From assembly GCA_965230225.1 (NCBI GenBank), contig CBDDKM010000006.1, positions 310,001-374,000 on the forward strand: a DNA stretch of 64,000 nt, read 5' to 3'. The DNA is from CALSMU01 sp965230225 (GTDB taxonomy: Bacteria > Bacteroidota > Bacteroidia > Flavobacteriales_D > Parvicellaceae). The position numbers and the translations under genes are program-made. Below, piece after piece: positions 18,718 through 27,641 of the stretch. Every line of letters starts with the position of its first letter. Position 1 is the first letter of the stretch. A model generated the notes under the pieces. It searched no databases and was not told where the DNA came from. It saw only the letters and a program-made list of their open reading frames with translations.

Positions 18718-19602
18718 TTAGTTCTCTGTTCCAATTTTTTCTCCCATTTTAACAAACGTCTCCATTTTGTTTTTGGTGTTCTCTAATAAGTCAGAGTCGA
18801 TGGTAAAATGATTATTGTCTGTTAGCATAACTACCGTTGAACCGCCAAAAGCAAAGTAACCCATTTCGTCACCTTTATTAATGGACTGGTTTGGTATGTA
18901 TGTTTCCAGTATGCTTCCTACCATGGTAGCACCAATGGGTACTAGCACAATATCTCCTTTGTTTTCCGTTTCCAGAATGCAAATTTCACGCTTGTTTTCG
19001 CAAAAAACTCTCACAAAATTATTAGCTAAAGCATAAGGTGAAACTGAGAAGTAGCTCCCCTTAATTTGTTTTATTTCACTTGGGATTCCGGCATAAGGAA
19101 AATGAAAACGGTGGTAGTCGTTGGGAGCCAGACGTAGTATCGTTAAAGCATAATCGGCATATTTGTCTGCCATTTCTTTGTTTTGCAGAAAACTACCAAG
19201 AGTAAACTGATTTCCCTTTACAAAGAAGTGTTTCAGGTCGGATACCTTTTCAAAAGCCAATAGTCTTCCATCTCCCGGCGATACCAACCCTTTTTCAATT
19301 GGTCTGGCAGATGGTTTTAGCTTTCGGTAAAAGAAATCATTAAAGGAGGTAAAGTCGCTAATGGGTTTTACGCTTTCGGACATGTCAATTCCCAACTCAT
19401 CCACAAACTCCTGAATCTTTTGAGTAGAGGAGGGCTTGTCCATTTTCTTACCATAAATTTCGGAAATAAACTTACGCTTAGCAATGGGTAATACCGCAGT
19501 TTTACCAAAGGGGTTGTCGTACAAAAACTTCAACAAACCTTCGGCAGGTGGAGATTCTGATTTGATCTCTTTGGTGCTTCTATCTATAAATTTGATTTCC
19601 AT
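18718..19602 (-). CDS. psd: Phosphatidylserine decarboxylase proenzyme
   Basis: 294 residues, the full length of bacterial Psd. The self-cleavage motif is FGGST, with cleavage expected between Gly254 and Ser255 to create the pyruvoyl cofactor. The other proteolytic-triad positions are recognisable at Asp111 (SPGDGRL) and in the His-rich NDYHRFHFP (His164/His167). It converts phosphatidylserine to phosphatidylethanolamine at the inner membrane. Nearest neighbours on the same strand are the DUF1853-like gene (62 bases upstream) and the DinB-like gene (15 bases downstream). Confidence 0.92.
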   Translation of the reverse strand: MEIKFIDRSTKEIKSESPPAEGLLKFLYDNPFGKTAVLPIAKRKFISEIYGKKMDKPSSTQKIQEFVDELGIDMSESVKPISDFTSFNDFFYRKLKPSARPIEKGLVSPGDGRLLAFEKVSDLKHFFVKGNQFTLGSFLQNKEMADKYADYALTILRLAPNDYHRFHFPYAGIPSEIKQIKGSYFSVSPYALANNFVRVFCENKREICILETENKGDIVLVPIGATMVGSILETYIPNQSINKGDEMGYFAFGGSTVVMLTDNNHFTIDSDLLENTKNKMETFVKMGEKIGTEN

Positions 19603-19664
19603 TTCTATGGTGTGTGGTACAAAGGTATTTTTTGTTGGATAATATGCTATTTTGAGATGTTAAA

Positions 19665-20390
19665 TTATTGATCCCACCATACCACAAAAAACTTCTGTAA
19701 CATTCCTTCTGTAGTTTTAAGCCAACACAATGGAGATTTTTTAGCATTCAGTAGGTCATTAAGCTCTTGCTTAAAAGTGTTAATCTCAATCCATTTAACC
19801 TTTTCATGAGGCTCAATTAACCAATCTAGTTTAGTAGGAATATAAAACTGGTTATTAGTAAAATTATCCAGTTCGTTTAACCGAATGTAAAAACCTGAAA
19901 TGCACTGTTGATTGAGGTTGGATGATGTAATGCTTTTGTTTAATGGAATAAATAACTGAGCTCTAAAATCCACACGTTGCAGAAAGTCTTCTGAATTCAA
20001 CCCTAGCTCCTGAAGGTGTTTCTGGGTGGTTGGATGATGTAATAAAGGAAGCTGTTTGGATTGAAGCTTGGTTAACTTCTTAACCAGGTGATCATTTCGG
20101 TTAGGACCTATCCAATGATCCAATTCTTCTGTGCCAACAGTTTCATCGTACAAATAGAACTTGTAAACCACTTCCAAATGAATCAATTGATTATTGTGTT
20201 TAATCAGGCAATCCAATTCGCCTAAAGTGACTTTGTTCTCAATTACCTGAATGTTTTTGTGTAGCAATTCAATTTCACCAGCTTGTTTAAACTCATAAAA
20301 TGCATAATGCTCTACCAATTTCCCAAGTCTAACTTCATGAGGTATAATTCCTTTGAATTCTGAATGTTGGAAAGGATGTTTTAGCTGCAT
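19665..20390 (-). CDS. DUF1853 family protein, nuclease-like fold suspected
   Basis: 241 residues. The central segment reads LGELDCLIKHNN ... LIHLEVVYKFYLYD, then WIGPNRNDHLVKKLTKLQSKQ. This matches the hallmark of DUF1853 (GELD-L ... HLE-A-KFYL ... GPN-D-L-K). The spacing D-x(n)-E-V-V-Y-K resembles the PD-(D/E)XK nuclease core, which raises the possibility of DNA or RNA cleavage, but this is inference only and no activity is known to me. It is the first gene of the minus-strand group that continues with psd and the DinB-like gene, and it diverges from the TPR lipoprotein gene. Confidence 0.7.
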   Translation of the reverse strand: MQLKHPFQHSEFKGIIPHEVRLGKLVEHYAFYEFKQAGEIELLHKNIQVIENKVTLGELDCLIKHNNQLIHLEVVYKFYLYDETVGTEELDHWIGPNRNDHLVKKLTKLQSKQLPLLHHPTTQKHLQELGLNSEDFLQRVDFRAQLFIPLNKSITSSNLNQQCISGFYIRLNELDNFTNNQFYIPTKLDWLIEPHEKVKWIEINTFKQELNDLLNAKKSPLCWLKTTEGMLQKFFVVWWDQ

Positions 20391-20533
20391 TATACCATAA
20401 ACAGAATCATCTTCCCATAATTGAGGGGTGCTGATAAACCCTTGATATCTTAATTGTGTAGAGATAAGCGGAATAATTAGTCGGAGTAAAGTTATAGTTT
20501 TTCATAAATGGAATTTCTCCCAATTCAAAACAT

Positions 20534-20541
20534 TATATTTA
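20534..20541 (+). promoter_or_regulatory. Possible -7 element, TATATTTA
   Basis: One mismatch from the Bacteroidota -7 consensus TAnnTTTG, 16 bases before the lipoprotein start codon. That would leave a very short leader. No clear -33 TTTG is seen. Confidence 0.35.
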
Positions 20542-20556
20542 CCGCAAATAAACCCT

Positions 20557-21444
20557 ATGAAACAGATCATCAAACCAATTGCTTTATTACTTAGTGTTGC
20601 GCTAATTTCTTGTGGAGAAGAAGCGAAAGAGCAAGAGTCTAATCAAAGTACAGAAGATGTTCCGAAGGAAGAACAAGTTGCTGAAGAAGCAAAGGACCCT
20701 AAAGAAATGTTGAAGGATGCTTATCAACTCTTTAAAGAAGGGGATGATGCTCAATCCATCGCTTTAGCAGAAGAAGTATTGAAAATTGGTCATGAAACTA
20801 AGAATGACACACTAATCGGTGATGCACTTTCCAGCTTGTGCAGAAATGCCCAAAGAACCTTAGACACTGTTTCTTTAGCTGATTTGAGTGAGCAATTAAA
20901 AGCTTTAGCAGAGTCTTCCGGAAATCAGAAATGGATGATGAAACGAGCGCACATGAATGCTGAAATGTGGCGTTTGGTGGGGAACATGGAACGCGCAGAA
21001 GCGTTTTATAATGAAAGTTTAAGCATTAGCGAAGCCATTGGCTCTAAAGGAATGTTCATGATCGATCACTTCAATAAGTCGTTTGTATCAACTGCCATTG
21101 GCGATTTTGAAGAGGCGAGAAGACTGATTGCCAAGTACTATGCTTTAAGAAGAGAGTACGATCCTGAAAATGAAGATGCATACGGATTAATTGCCTTAGC
21201 TTATTTATTGGAGCAAGAGCAAAACTTTGAAGGAGCACACGAAGTAGCTACTGTAACCAGAAGACTGTTCAAAGAGCAAAACATTTTCCCTGAACCACCG
21301 GATGAGAAGCCTTTATTGGCAGTAGAAGCAAAAGTTCAGAAAGAATTATCTGAAGAGTCTTACAACCAGATTAATGAAGCTTCTCTGGAGGAGACAGTTG
21401 GTAGTTTATTAAACAAATACCTGGAAGGAACAACGGATTTGTGA
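20557..21444 (+). CDS. TPR lipoprotein
   Basis: 295 residues. A signal peptide with lipobox LISC places Cys19 as the lipidated residue. A Glu/Lys-rich linker follows (about 20-45), then helical TPR-like repeats (about 50-240; for example AMERAEAF-type A/B helices in NMERAEAFYNESLSISEAIG). It is probably anchored in the inner leaflet of the outer membrane or the periplasmic face of the inner membrane as a binding scaffold. No enzyme motif is seen. It is monocistronic or the first gene before the two small unknown genes, 106 bases upstream of them. Confidence 0.75.
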   Translation: MKQIIKPIALLLSVALISCGEEAKEQESNQSTEDVPKEEQVAEEAKDPKEMLKDAYQLFKEGDDAQSIALAEEVLKIGHETKNDTLIGDALSSLCRNAQRTLDTVSLADLSEQLKALAESSGNQKWMMKRAHMNAEMWRLVGNMERAEAFYNESLSISEAIGSKGMFMIDHFNKSFVSTAIGDFEEARRLIAKYYALRREYDPENEDAYGLIALAYLLEQEQNFEGAHEVATVTRRLFKEQNIFPEPPDEKPLLAVEAKVQKELSEESYNQINEASLEETVGSLLNKYLEGTTDL

Positions 21445-21550
21445 GGGGAGAGTTTTGAGTAAATAGTTTAGAAGGTGACTCTAAACTCACATTCAATTAC
21501 TGAACTTACAACACATTCTTTTCTAACTTAGTTGTTCTAAAACCTAATAA

Positions 21551-21868
21551 ATGGAAGCACTAAAAGGAGAAGGGTTTATAAAGCAACAGTTCAACAACAG
21601 AGGGATATATGCTAAGGTATTAGTAGAAATAATCTATACAAAAACTACAGGAGTTAGAATTAAGATTGACCCTGAAATTAATTATGGGTTTCATAAATCA
21701 TTTGATGTGGGAATACTTGATGCTTTGGAAGGGTATGTATATCCAAAAGGATGGAATGGCCTAAAAGTAAAAATAGTTGATTTACATTGGATGGCAGTGG
21801 ATTCATGTCCTGCAACTGTTGCGATTGCAACTAGAAGAGCCATGATAAATGCTTTATACCAAATGTAA
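21551..21868 (+). CDS. Small protein resembling EF-G domain IV
   Basis: 105 residues. I do not recognise an established stand-alone family. The pattern YAKVLVEI ... FDVGILDALEG ... GLKVKIVDLHWMAVDSCP ... AIATRRAMINAL follows the order of EF-G/TetM domain IV: a YA-V-E strand, a helix with G-ALE, a V-V-L-D-x-x-H-VDSS strand-turn and a final A-AMxxAL helix. The GTPase and other EF-G domains are absent. It could be a free-standing ribosome- or RNA-binding module, or simply share the S5-like fold. It is followed after one base by another small gene and is likely cotranscribed with it. Confidence 0.5.
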   Translation: MEALKGEGFIKQQFNNRGIYAKVLVEIIYTKTTGVRIKIDPEINYGFHKSFDVGILDALEGYVYPKGWNGLKVKIVDLHWMAVDSCPATVAIATRRAMINALYQM

Positions 21869-21869
21869 T

Positions 21870-22181
21870 ATGGATATGGTTGGAGTAACCGTTTATATAT
21901 ATGATTTTTATGATTGCCCTCGATCTGGGATATGTTCTGTAGGTGAAAGTTTATATTATTTTGAATGCTTGTTTGATGAACAAGAAGACGAATACACTAA
22001 TAATTATGTTTTATTTAAACTAAAGGTAACCCCTGAAAATGATAAAGAGTATTTAAGGATAGTCCAAAAAATACAAAAGGAGTTAAAAAACAATGATGAA
22101 GGGGGTAAGATATACGTAGGTATGTTTGAAGTGATTGAGTATATGAAATTATATAATATGGAGTGGATAGAGGAAGTTTAA
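21870..22181 (+). CDS. Small acidic protein of unknown function
   Basis: 103 residues from the ATG at 21870 (MDMVGVTVYIYDFY), one base after the upstream stop; an alternative ATG at 21849 would overlap the preceding gene. The sequence is acidic and strand-rich at the front (VTVYIYDFYDC) with a long charged helix later (EYLRIVQKIQKELKNNDEG), and it has no signal peptide. I do not recognise the family. Its tight coupling to the EF-G-domain-IV-like gene suggests the two proteins work together, as in many small two-gene cassettes. Confidence 0.5.
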   Translation: MDMVGVTVYIYDFYDCPRSGICSVGESLYYFECLFDEQEDEYTNNYVLFKLKVTPENDKEYLRIVQKIQKELKNNDEGGKIYVGMFEVIEYMKLYNMEWIEEV

Positions 22182-22212
22182 TAGCTTGGTGCTCAATACC
22201 CACACTCAATAC

Positions 22213-22749
22213 TTAGTTCTTCTTCTGGCTTTCTCTTTCTTTTTGCCATGTATTGTAGAACTTTCTTAAGGCTCGATACACTTCTTCTGTTTCCTGAATG
22301 GTAATATAGTTCTCTCCAATTGGTTGAGTCATTAAAAATGGACCATCTGGAGTTTTGAAAGTGGTCATCACCATAAAATAGAAGTTATTAAAAGCGTTGG
22401 TTCTGGAAGGAAAAGAAAATGGATGAATATCAGTTCCTCTTCGTCTTCTTTGCACCAGTTTAAAATCTCTAATCTCGTGCATTTTTAAGGTTTGCTTTGT
22501 AAACAAAGACTTATAGGTAATACCTTCTGGAGATATGGTCACTTTTGCAAAGAATAATTTATTCATGTAGACCAGCATTATTATTAAGTTAAAAGCTGCA
22601 ACACTTAGCAATGGCCATGGAATCTCATTTTCCTTGATGTAGAACAAAAGGGTAAGCCCGGAAAACAGAATAAGTCCTAGTATTCCCAGAATTAGAGAGA
22701 ATGTGTTGGCAAATCGCTTACGATTAAGAAAGGGAAAAGTGTAAGTCAT
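22213..22749 (-). CDS. Membrane protein with PH-like domain
   Basis: 178 residues. Two predicted membrane helices lie near residues 17-38 and 44-66 (FSLILGILGLILFSGLTLLF; WPLLSVAAFNLIIMLVYM). A soluble beta-rich segment follows (VTISPEGITYKSLF ... EIRDFKLVQ) typical of bacterial PH-like (bPH) domains, ending in a basic helix. Such proteins sit in the cytoplasmic membrane with the PH-like part facing the cytoplasm; the ligand is not known. It converges with the small-gene pair and borders a repeat-filled gap. Confidence 0.65.
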   Translation of the reverse strand: MTYTFPFLNRKRFANTFSLILGILGLILFSGLTLLFYIKENEIPWPLLSVAAFNLIIMLVYMNKLFFAKVTISPEGITYKSLFTKQTLKMHEIRDFKLVQRRRRGTDIHPFSFPSRTNAFNNFYFMVMTTFKTPDGPFLMTQPIGENYITIQETEEVYRALRKFYNTWQKERESQKKN

Positions 22750-22850
22750 AATGGTTAAGTGTGGTTTAAAACTATAAATAATAAGTTGACCTTCTAATAT
22801 TTGTTAGTATTTGGCTTAGTTTTTTAGTGTATTTCTTGATGAGGGGCAAA

Positions 22851-23258
22851 AGTTGAATAGTTAAGGAGTTAAAGAGGCAATATTTACTATTTGGTCCTCG
22901 CATTGGATTACTGCTTACTTCATAAGTTTCCCTCCCGTCCCGATAACTATCGGGAGCATCGGGATCCACGGGAAAGGAGATGTTCTAATCGTGGAAGGGG
23001 AAGGTCTTTTGTCGTTCAAGTCGAACATCGTTAATCGATTAACCTAGCTTAATGATTATACTTCTCTAGACTCCTGATCTCCGCTGGCTGCGTCTGGAGT
23101 AAGGGTGGTCCGTGTGTTATTGTAGGACTTGCGGTTAAAATCTAATTTTTCACTTCCAATAACTGATATTTAATGAGTTACTAAAAGCATAAAATTAATA
23201 CATCATACATAGTACTTTTAATGTCTAATGTCTAATGTCTAATGTCTGTTGTCTAAAG
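22851..23258 (+). repeat. Composite intergenic repeat, copy 2
   Basis: Modules in order: GTTAAGGAGTTAAAG; a 40-base block at 22893-22932 that recurs without mismatch at 40809-40848; a hairpin with an inserted palindrome (CCCGAT-AACT-ATCGGG, 22939-22954); the core 23063-23153 shared in inverted form with 17943-18034; TTAATACATCATACATAG; and a heptamer tandem (ATGTCTA, nearly four units, 23221-23247). No convincing gene is present. Confidence 0.8.
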
Positions 23259-25013
23259 TCAAATTTTGTCAATCAAATCCTCAATCGTCTCAATTCCATG
23301 AGATTTAGTTTTCTTAATGATTCTGTATTTTGTGGTTCTGGCACCACCCATGGAGATTCCCAGGCATGAGGCAATTTCCTTATTGGAGAGCTTAATCTTT
23401 GTAAGCATTAGGAACCTAACTTCTGAAGTAGAGAACTTGAACTCTTCGAAGATAGGATTGCCTAAAAACTCTGGGTGAACTTCTAAAAACATGCGTTTAA
23501 AACGATCCCAGTCTTCTTCGGTTAAGATTTTCATATTAGATAGCTTAACCATCTTGAATTGCTTGTTTTCGGAGTCTTTGAGCAGTTTACTTTCCAGTTC
23601 TTCTACTGCATTATTTTTTAGAATAATTTCATTCTTCATGGCAGTAAGCTTTTGCTCTTTCAGTTCGATTTTGGATTGAGCACCTTTTAGTTCTACCTCC
23701 TTAAGCATCAATTTATGAAGTGCTTTTTCTCGTTCTCTTTTCCTTCTGTAGAGCAGAAAGGATACAATTCCTGTTGCCACCAATACAATTAGAGTAATTA
23801 ATAAGCTTAGCCATTGCCGTTCGGAATCCTGAAGTTGGTTCTTGGTTTTCTGAAGAGCTAATTCGTTCGAAATAATGGTCAGTTCTGCTTCTTTTTTTTC
23901 TACTTCATGATCAGCATAAATACTACGAATGGTCTTGTCTTTTTCTATGGTGAACAAAGAGTCATGAATCATCCAATGTCTTTTCATGTGATCATAGGCA
24001 TTTTTATATTCACCTGAGTTATAGTAGTGATTACTTAAAAGCTGGTGAAGATTCTTTTCTCTTCGTATAATATGAAATTTAAGTGCAATGTCTAATGCAC
24101 CCTGATACATTAAGAATGCTGAATCAGGCTTGTCCATTGCTTCGTAAACCTTTCCTGCTACTTCAAAAGAGTAAGAAGCAGTTGCTGTATGTTCTTCATT
24201 GCTAAAAAATGGAATGGCTGTACTAATGTATCGATAGGCACTGTCAACTTGATTGTCATCCAGGTATACCTCAGCTATATTAGCTCTTGCGTGATGATGA
24301 AACTGTGGGAAGTTTGAATTCGAAAAAGCCACAGAAGCCTGATTAAGGTGATAGATGGCGGAATCTTTATTTTTGGGAATATACGCCGTTCCCATAGCAC
24401 TTTCTGAATGCCCTAACATTTTTTCATTGCCGGTTTCTTTAGATAGGTGAGAAGCAACTTTAAAGTGCTGGATGGCCTTTTCTGTTTCTTCCAGATCGAT
24501 GAAAATGGTTCCCAACGAATGATTGGCAAAAATTTGCATGTTTTTATTGTCAATCTTAGAAGCTAAAAGTTCGTTTTCTAAATTCAACTCTATGGCTTTT
24601 TGGTTTTCACCAAGCCTTCTGTAATGAACTGATAAATCATTTCTAAAGCCAAACAATTCATTGTTTTGAGCGGAGTCAATACTCAATTGTATTCCTTTTT
24701 CGAATAGTTTAATTCCATTTTCAGTATCTCCATTTATTAAGATCATACCACCTGCCTGATGACGCATGGCACGCAGTTGATAGGTGATGTTGTGATGCTT
24801 TACACTTAATTCGTATAGTGAATCGGCAAATAGAATAACCGAATCATTTTCGGTGTGTAAATACATTCTAGTGGCTTGAAACAAATTATTCAATTTAGCC
24901 TCAGAATCGGAAGTTTCCTGTGAAAAAACACTGTTGAAAGTTGCCAGAAATAGCGCAAAAACAATACTCAACCTTCTAAACCAAATGTTCATCCCAGATA
25001 ATCTCATATTCAA
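23259..25013 (-). CDS. TPR transmembrane regulator with C-terminal HTH
   Basis: 584 residues. Signal or anchor peptide to about residue 31 (NSVFSQ); periplasmic TPR array (about 45-370); transmembrane helix near 400-420 (LSLLITLIVLVATGIVSFLL); cytoplasmic coiled coil (about 425-480); then KILTEEDWDRFKRMF and a LuxR-like HTH at the C-terminus (STSEVRFLMLTKIKLSNKEI, ASCLGISMGGARTTKYRI). This is a one-component membrane-spanning regulator found across Bacteroidota. It is a paralogue of the gene at 47138. It is divergent from the T9SS cargo at 25208, and the shared gap carries GTGAC repeats, suggesting that it controls itself and/or that cargo. Confidence 0.8.
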   Translation of the reverse strand: MNMRLSGMNIWFRRLSIVFALFLATFNSVFSQETSDSEAKLNNLFQATRMYLHTENDSVILFADSLYELSVKHHNITYQLRAMRHQAGGMILINGDTENGIKLFEKGIQLSIDSAQNNELFGFRNDLSVHYRRLGENQKAIELNLENELLASKIDNKNMQIFANHSLGTIFIDLEETEKAIQHFKVASHLSKETGNEKMLGHSESAMGTAYIPKNKDSAIYHLNQASVAFSNSNFPQFHHHARANIAEVYLDDNQVDSAYRYISTAIPFFSNEEHTATASYSFEVAGKVYEAMDKPDSAFLMYQGALDIALKFHIIRREKNLHQLLSNHYYNSGEYKNAYDHMKRHWMIHDSLFTIEKDKTIRSIYADHEVEKKEAELTIISNELALQKTKNQLQDSERQWLSLLITLIVLVATGIVSFLLYRRKREREKALHKLMLKEVELKGAQSKIELKEQKLTAMKNEIILKNNAVEELESKLLKDSENKQFKMVKLSNMKILTEEDWDRFKRMFLEVHPEFLGNPIFEEFKFSTSEVRFLMLTKIKLSNKEIASCLGISMGGARTTKYRIIKKTKSHGIETIEDLIDKI

Positions 25014-25045
25014 ACATAGTGAATAAATCCCTTTAAAAATGGGCT

Positions 25046-25061
25046 GTGACGATTATGTGAC
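25046..25061 (+). promoter_or_regulatory. Tandem GTGAC-N6-GTGAC site plus inverted pair
   Basis: GTGAC at 25046-25050 and 25057-25061, an 11-bp period. Nearby, GTGAC (25121-25125) and GTCAC (25139-25143) form an inverted pair. They sit in the divergent gap between the TPR-HTH regulator and the LamG-like cargo gene. The same tandem pattern occurs at 46993-47008 and 48964-48979, near the paralogous regulator. Confidence 0.5.
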
Positions 25062-25207
25062 GCCTTGTCGGTTTTATTGCATTTCGAAATTCGGTACTGA
25101 AACGGTCGTTTTTTGATGTTGTGACGTTTTTGCGCTGCGTCACATGTATCATTCTGGTCTAAATCAAAGTAGCTTGAATGGAGTTCAGTTGAATTAATCT
25201 AAACCAA

Positions 25208-27169
25208 ATGAAGCAGTCACCACAAACTATCCTTCTTGTTTTTCTTTTAGTATTTGTAAATCATATATATGGTCAAATTTCTCCCGGGGGTGTATCTACC
25301 GGATTGGAACTTTGGCTCAGGGCAGATCAGGGAACTTCGTGTACGACGAATGGATGTTCTGTAAGTTCCTGGACGGATCAAAGCGCTAACGGATATACCG
25401 CTAATTCATCTAATCAGCCTTCTTTTTCGGAAGTAAGCAGGAATTATAACCCGGCCATAGAGTTTGATGGAAACAACAACCATTTCGAAATAGCTGGAGG
25501 AATCTTTCCTTCATCGGGAGGATGGAATGATATAATGAGCTACTCGGTAGTTAAGAAAACCAATAACAATGGAGATATTGAAGCCATTTGTAGTGAGAAA
25601 CTTTCTGGTGGATATTTAAGACTGTACGGATCTACTACTGCGGACAAGGTAAGGATGGATTACCCCACCAATTCGCAAGACATTAGAGTATCTTTTTCTA
25701 ATGTTACCGACGAAACTACCTTGTGGACCTTTGGACATATTCATTCCGGAACATCGCCAATAGGAATTAGTTCTTTTGCGCAAAAGAATGGAGGACATGT
25801 AGAGACAGGTGATGGTACCGCCAATGGAAAAGTATCTGCAGGGAATTTTTACATAGGTAGTTTGCAGAGTGCCACTAACAAGAATTATGATGGTAGCATT
25901 TTTGAGCAAATCATTTTAAGCAGCGCTCCAACGCCCGCAGAGCACATTAAAATTCAATCTTACTTGTGTTTAAAATACGGACTAACAATGGATCCCGATG
26001 CTGATGGAGATGGCACCAATGGTGAGGTGATGGGAGCTCATTACGAAGGAGATTATTTAGCAAGCGATGGTTCGGTCATTTGGGACTATAATCAATCCTC
26101 AGGTTATCAGAATCAAGTAATTGGAATTATTAGAGATGATGACTCCGGATTAGAGCAAAAGCAATCGGTTACAGCTGATGATAACCTGCAGCTTTATGTA
26201 GGAACCTTAAGTTCTTCAAATGCCACAAATGCAGCTTCCATTACTAACGATGCTTCTAGCATAGTGGTAGGACATAATGATGGAGCGTTATCCAGCGTAT
26301 GGTCTCTAGAGGTACCAACTAACATATATTCGAGGTTTGAAAGAGTGTGGAGAGTACAAAACCATAACTTTTCCGACACTTACAGCTTAGAGATAGAGTG
26401 GGATGAAATTGGGGCTTTTGACATAGACGATATTCGATTGTTGGTGGATGACGATGGTGATTTCTCCGATGCAACCGTTTTTCAGGATGGAGATGCAGGA
26501 TTAACCATTACTCAGGGTTCAATTATCCTATCTGGAATTAGTACCAGTCATATTCCTTTAAATAGTGCAAGGTTTATTACCATTGGCTCTAGCGATCCAG
26601 GTACACCTTTACCGGTGGAGTTGTTAGAGTTTAATGCAATTGCTAACGATCAAATGGTGGATGTATACTGGAGCACAGTATCGGAGTCTAATGTGGATTA
26701 CTTCGAATTACAACGTTCCAATGATGGTGTTCATTTTACCATTGTAGAACGATTAGAAGCTACAGGAAACAGCACCCAAAGAAACGATTATAAAACAGTA
26801 GATGTTCAACCTTTATCTGGTATTTCATACTACCGGATTAAGTGGGTAGATGGAAATGGGGAAGTGGAGCACTCCAATATAGTACCAGTGCAATATACTA
26901 TGGAGAACAATGCTATGATATCCGTTTTCCCCAATCCATCAACCCGGGGAGAACGAGCAAGTATTTCGTTGGAAAACATAAAGGGCGAAAAGATACTGGT
27001 AGTAGTTAGAAATGTAAAAGGAGAGGAGTTCTATTCCAAAGTAGAGTTGTTGGAATCTGGAGAATCTAAACAGGTATTGCCAATTGATTGTGATTTGCCT
27101 CCGGGGCTTTACCTGGTAGTGGCTTCTTCTAACAACGCTTTATACAGTAAGAAGCTGATTGTGAAATGA
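25208..27169 (+). CDS. T9SS type A cargo with LamG-like domain
   Basis: 653 residues. Signal peptide to about residue 22 (NHIYGQ). Residues about 30-250 look like a concanavalin-A/LamG-type jelly roll, beginning LELWLRADQGTS, a start common in Bacteroidota surface proteins. A second beta-rich region (about 260-490) contains GVIGII/RDDDSGL-like and ERVWRVQNHNF motifs. LLEFNAIANDQMVDVYWSTV begins an Fn3-like domain near residue 475. The C-terminus (SVFPNPSTRGERAS ... LPPGLYLVVASS) is a type A sorting domain. Likely a secreted carbohydrate- or protein-binding protein with no visible active site. It is divergent from the TPR-HTH regulator. Confidence 0.82.
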   Translation: MKQSPQTILLVFLLVFVNHIYGQISPGGVSTGLELWLRADQGTSCTTNGCSVSSWTDQSANGYTANSSNQPSFSEVSRNYNPAIEFDGNNNHFEIAGGIFPSSGGWNDIMSYSVVKKTNNNGDIEAICSEKLSGGYLRLYGSTTADKVRMDYPTNSQDIRVSFSNVTDETTLWTFGHIHSGTSPIGISSFAQKNGGHVETGDGTANGKVSAGNFYIGSLQSATNKNYDGSIFEQIILSSAPTPAEHIKIQSYLCLKYGLTMDPDADGDGTNGEVMGAHYEGDYLASDGSVIWDYNQSSGYQNQVIGIIRDDDSGLEQKQSVTADDNLQLYVGTLSSSNATNAASITNDASSIVVGHNDGALSSVWSLEVPTNIYSRFERVWRVQNHNFSDTYSLEIEWDEIGAFDIDDIRLLVDDDGDFSDATVFQDGDAGLTITQGSIILSGISTSHIPLNSARFITIGSSDPGTPLPVELLEFNAIANDQMVDVYWSTVSESNVDYFELQRSNDGVHFTIVERLEATGNSTQRNDYKTVDVQPLSGISYYRIKWVDGNGEVEHSNIVPVQYTMENNAMISVFPNPSTRGERASISLENIKGEKILVVVRNVKGEEFYSKVELLESGESKQVLPIDCDLPPGLYLVVASSNNALYSKKLIVK

Positions 27170-27197
27170 TAAAAACATTAAATGAAATAAAAAGAAA

Positions 27198-27522
27198 GGT
27201 GGTTTCGCGTGGATTCCACCCTGTGAGAATCAACGGTTAGTGATGGTCGTATTTATGTTCGTGTTGGAGTGTGGTGTTCCAACAATAGACAACGTCTTTA
27301 AGTTGATTTTCATCTCCCACATGGTCGTCGATTAGTTATGGGAGAATAGGTAAGTGGTTGTGGTGACCACTTACCTTATTTAAAAGTTTAAACCACCAAC
27401 TCAATAGCAATAGGGGTGCAAGCTCCGTGGGGGATCATAATTGTTAGATTTATTCTTCCTTCATACAAACAATTTTGATTGGAGTTGCACAAAGCCCGGA
27501 ATTAGATTCTCCGGGCTTTTTT
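27198..27522 (+). ncRNA. Hairpin-rich untranslated region ending in a terminator
   Basis: The gap after the LamG-like cargo gene has inverted repeats in series: GGTGG/CCACC (27198-27220), TGTTGGA/TCCAACA (27262-27284), TCTCCCA/TGGGAGA (27313-27345) and AGGTAAGTGG/CCACTTACCT (27348-27376). A strong intrinsic terminator follows. It may be a structured 3' UTR or an independent small RNA. I cannot match it to tmRNA, RNase P RNA, SRP RNA or 6S RNA by eye. Confidence 0.35.
27491..27522 (+). terminator. Intrinsic terminator downstream of the LamG-like cargo
   Basis: A perfect 10-bp stem AAAGCCCGGA / TCCGGGCTTT with a 9-base loop is followed by a T-run, about 320 bases after the stop codon of the cargo gene. 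This is an unusually long distance unless the intervening region is itself transcribed as structured RNA. Confidence 0.9.
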
Positions 27523-27641
27523 ATGCAAAAAAAGTGGCAGGTACCACCAGGGATACCCACCACTCTTTTATGGTTTATTCATGTTCTTCTCCTAATTAAG
27601 GAGAATCTCTATTTTCTTTGATTTCTGAAAGAATTCCACCG

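Noticed and set aside
22772..22969. Open frame of 65 codons on the minus strand
   Set aside because: It is a translation of the composite repeat (module D and palindrome), which recurs elsewhere without keeping the frame open.
23221..23247. Short tandem heptamers as a CRISPR or iteron array
   Set aside because: The units are 7 bases with no spacers, they form part of the composite repeat, and no Cas or replication gene is near.
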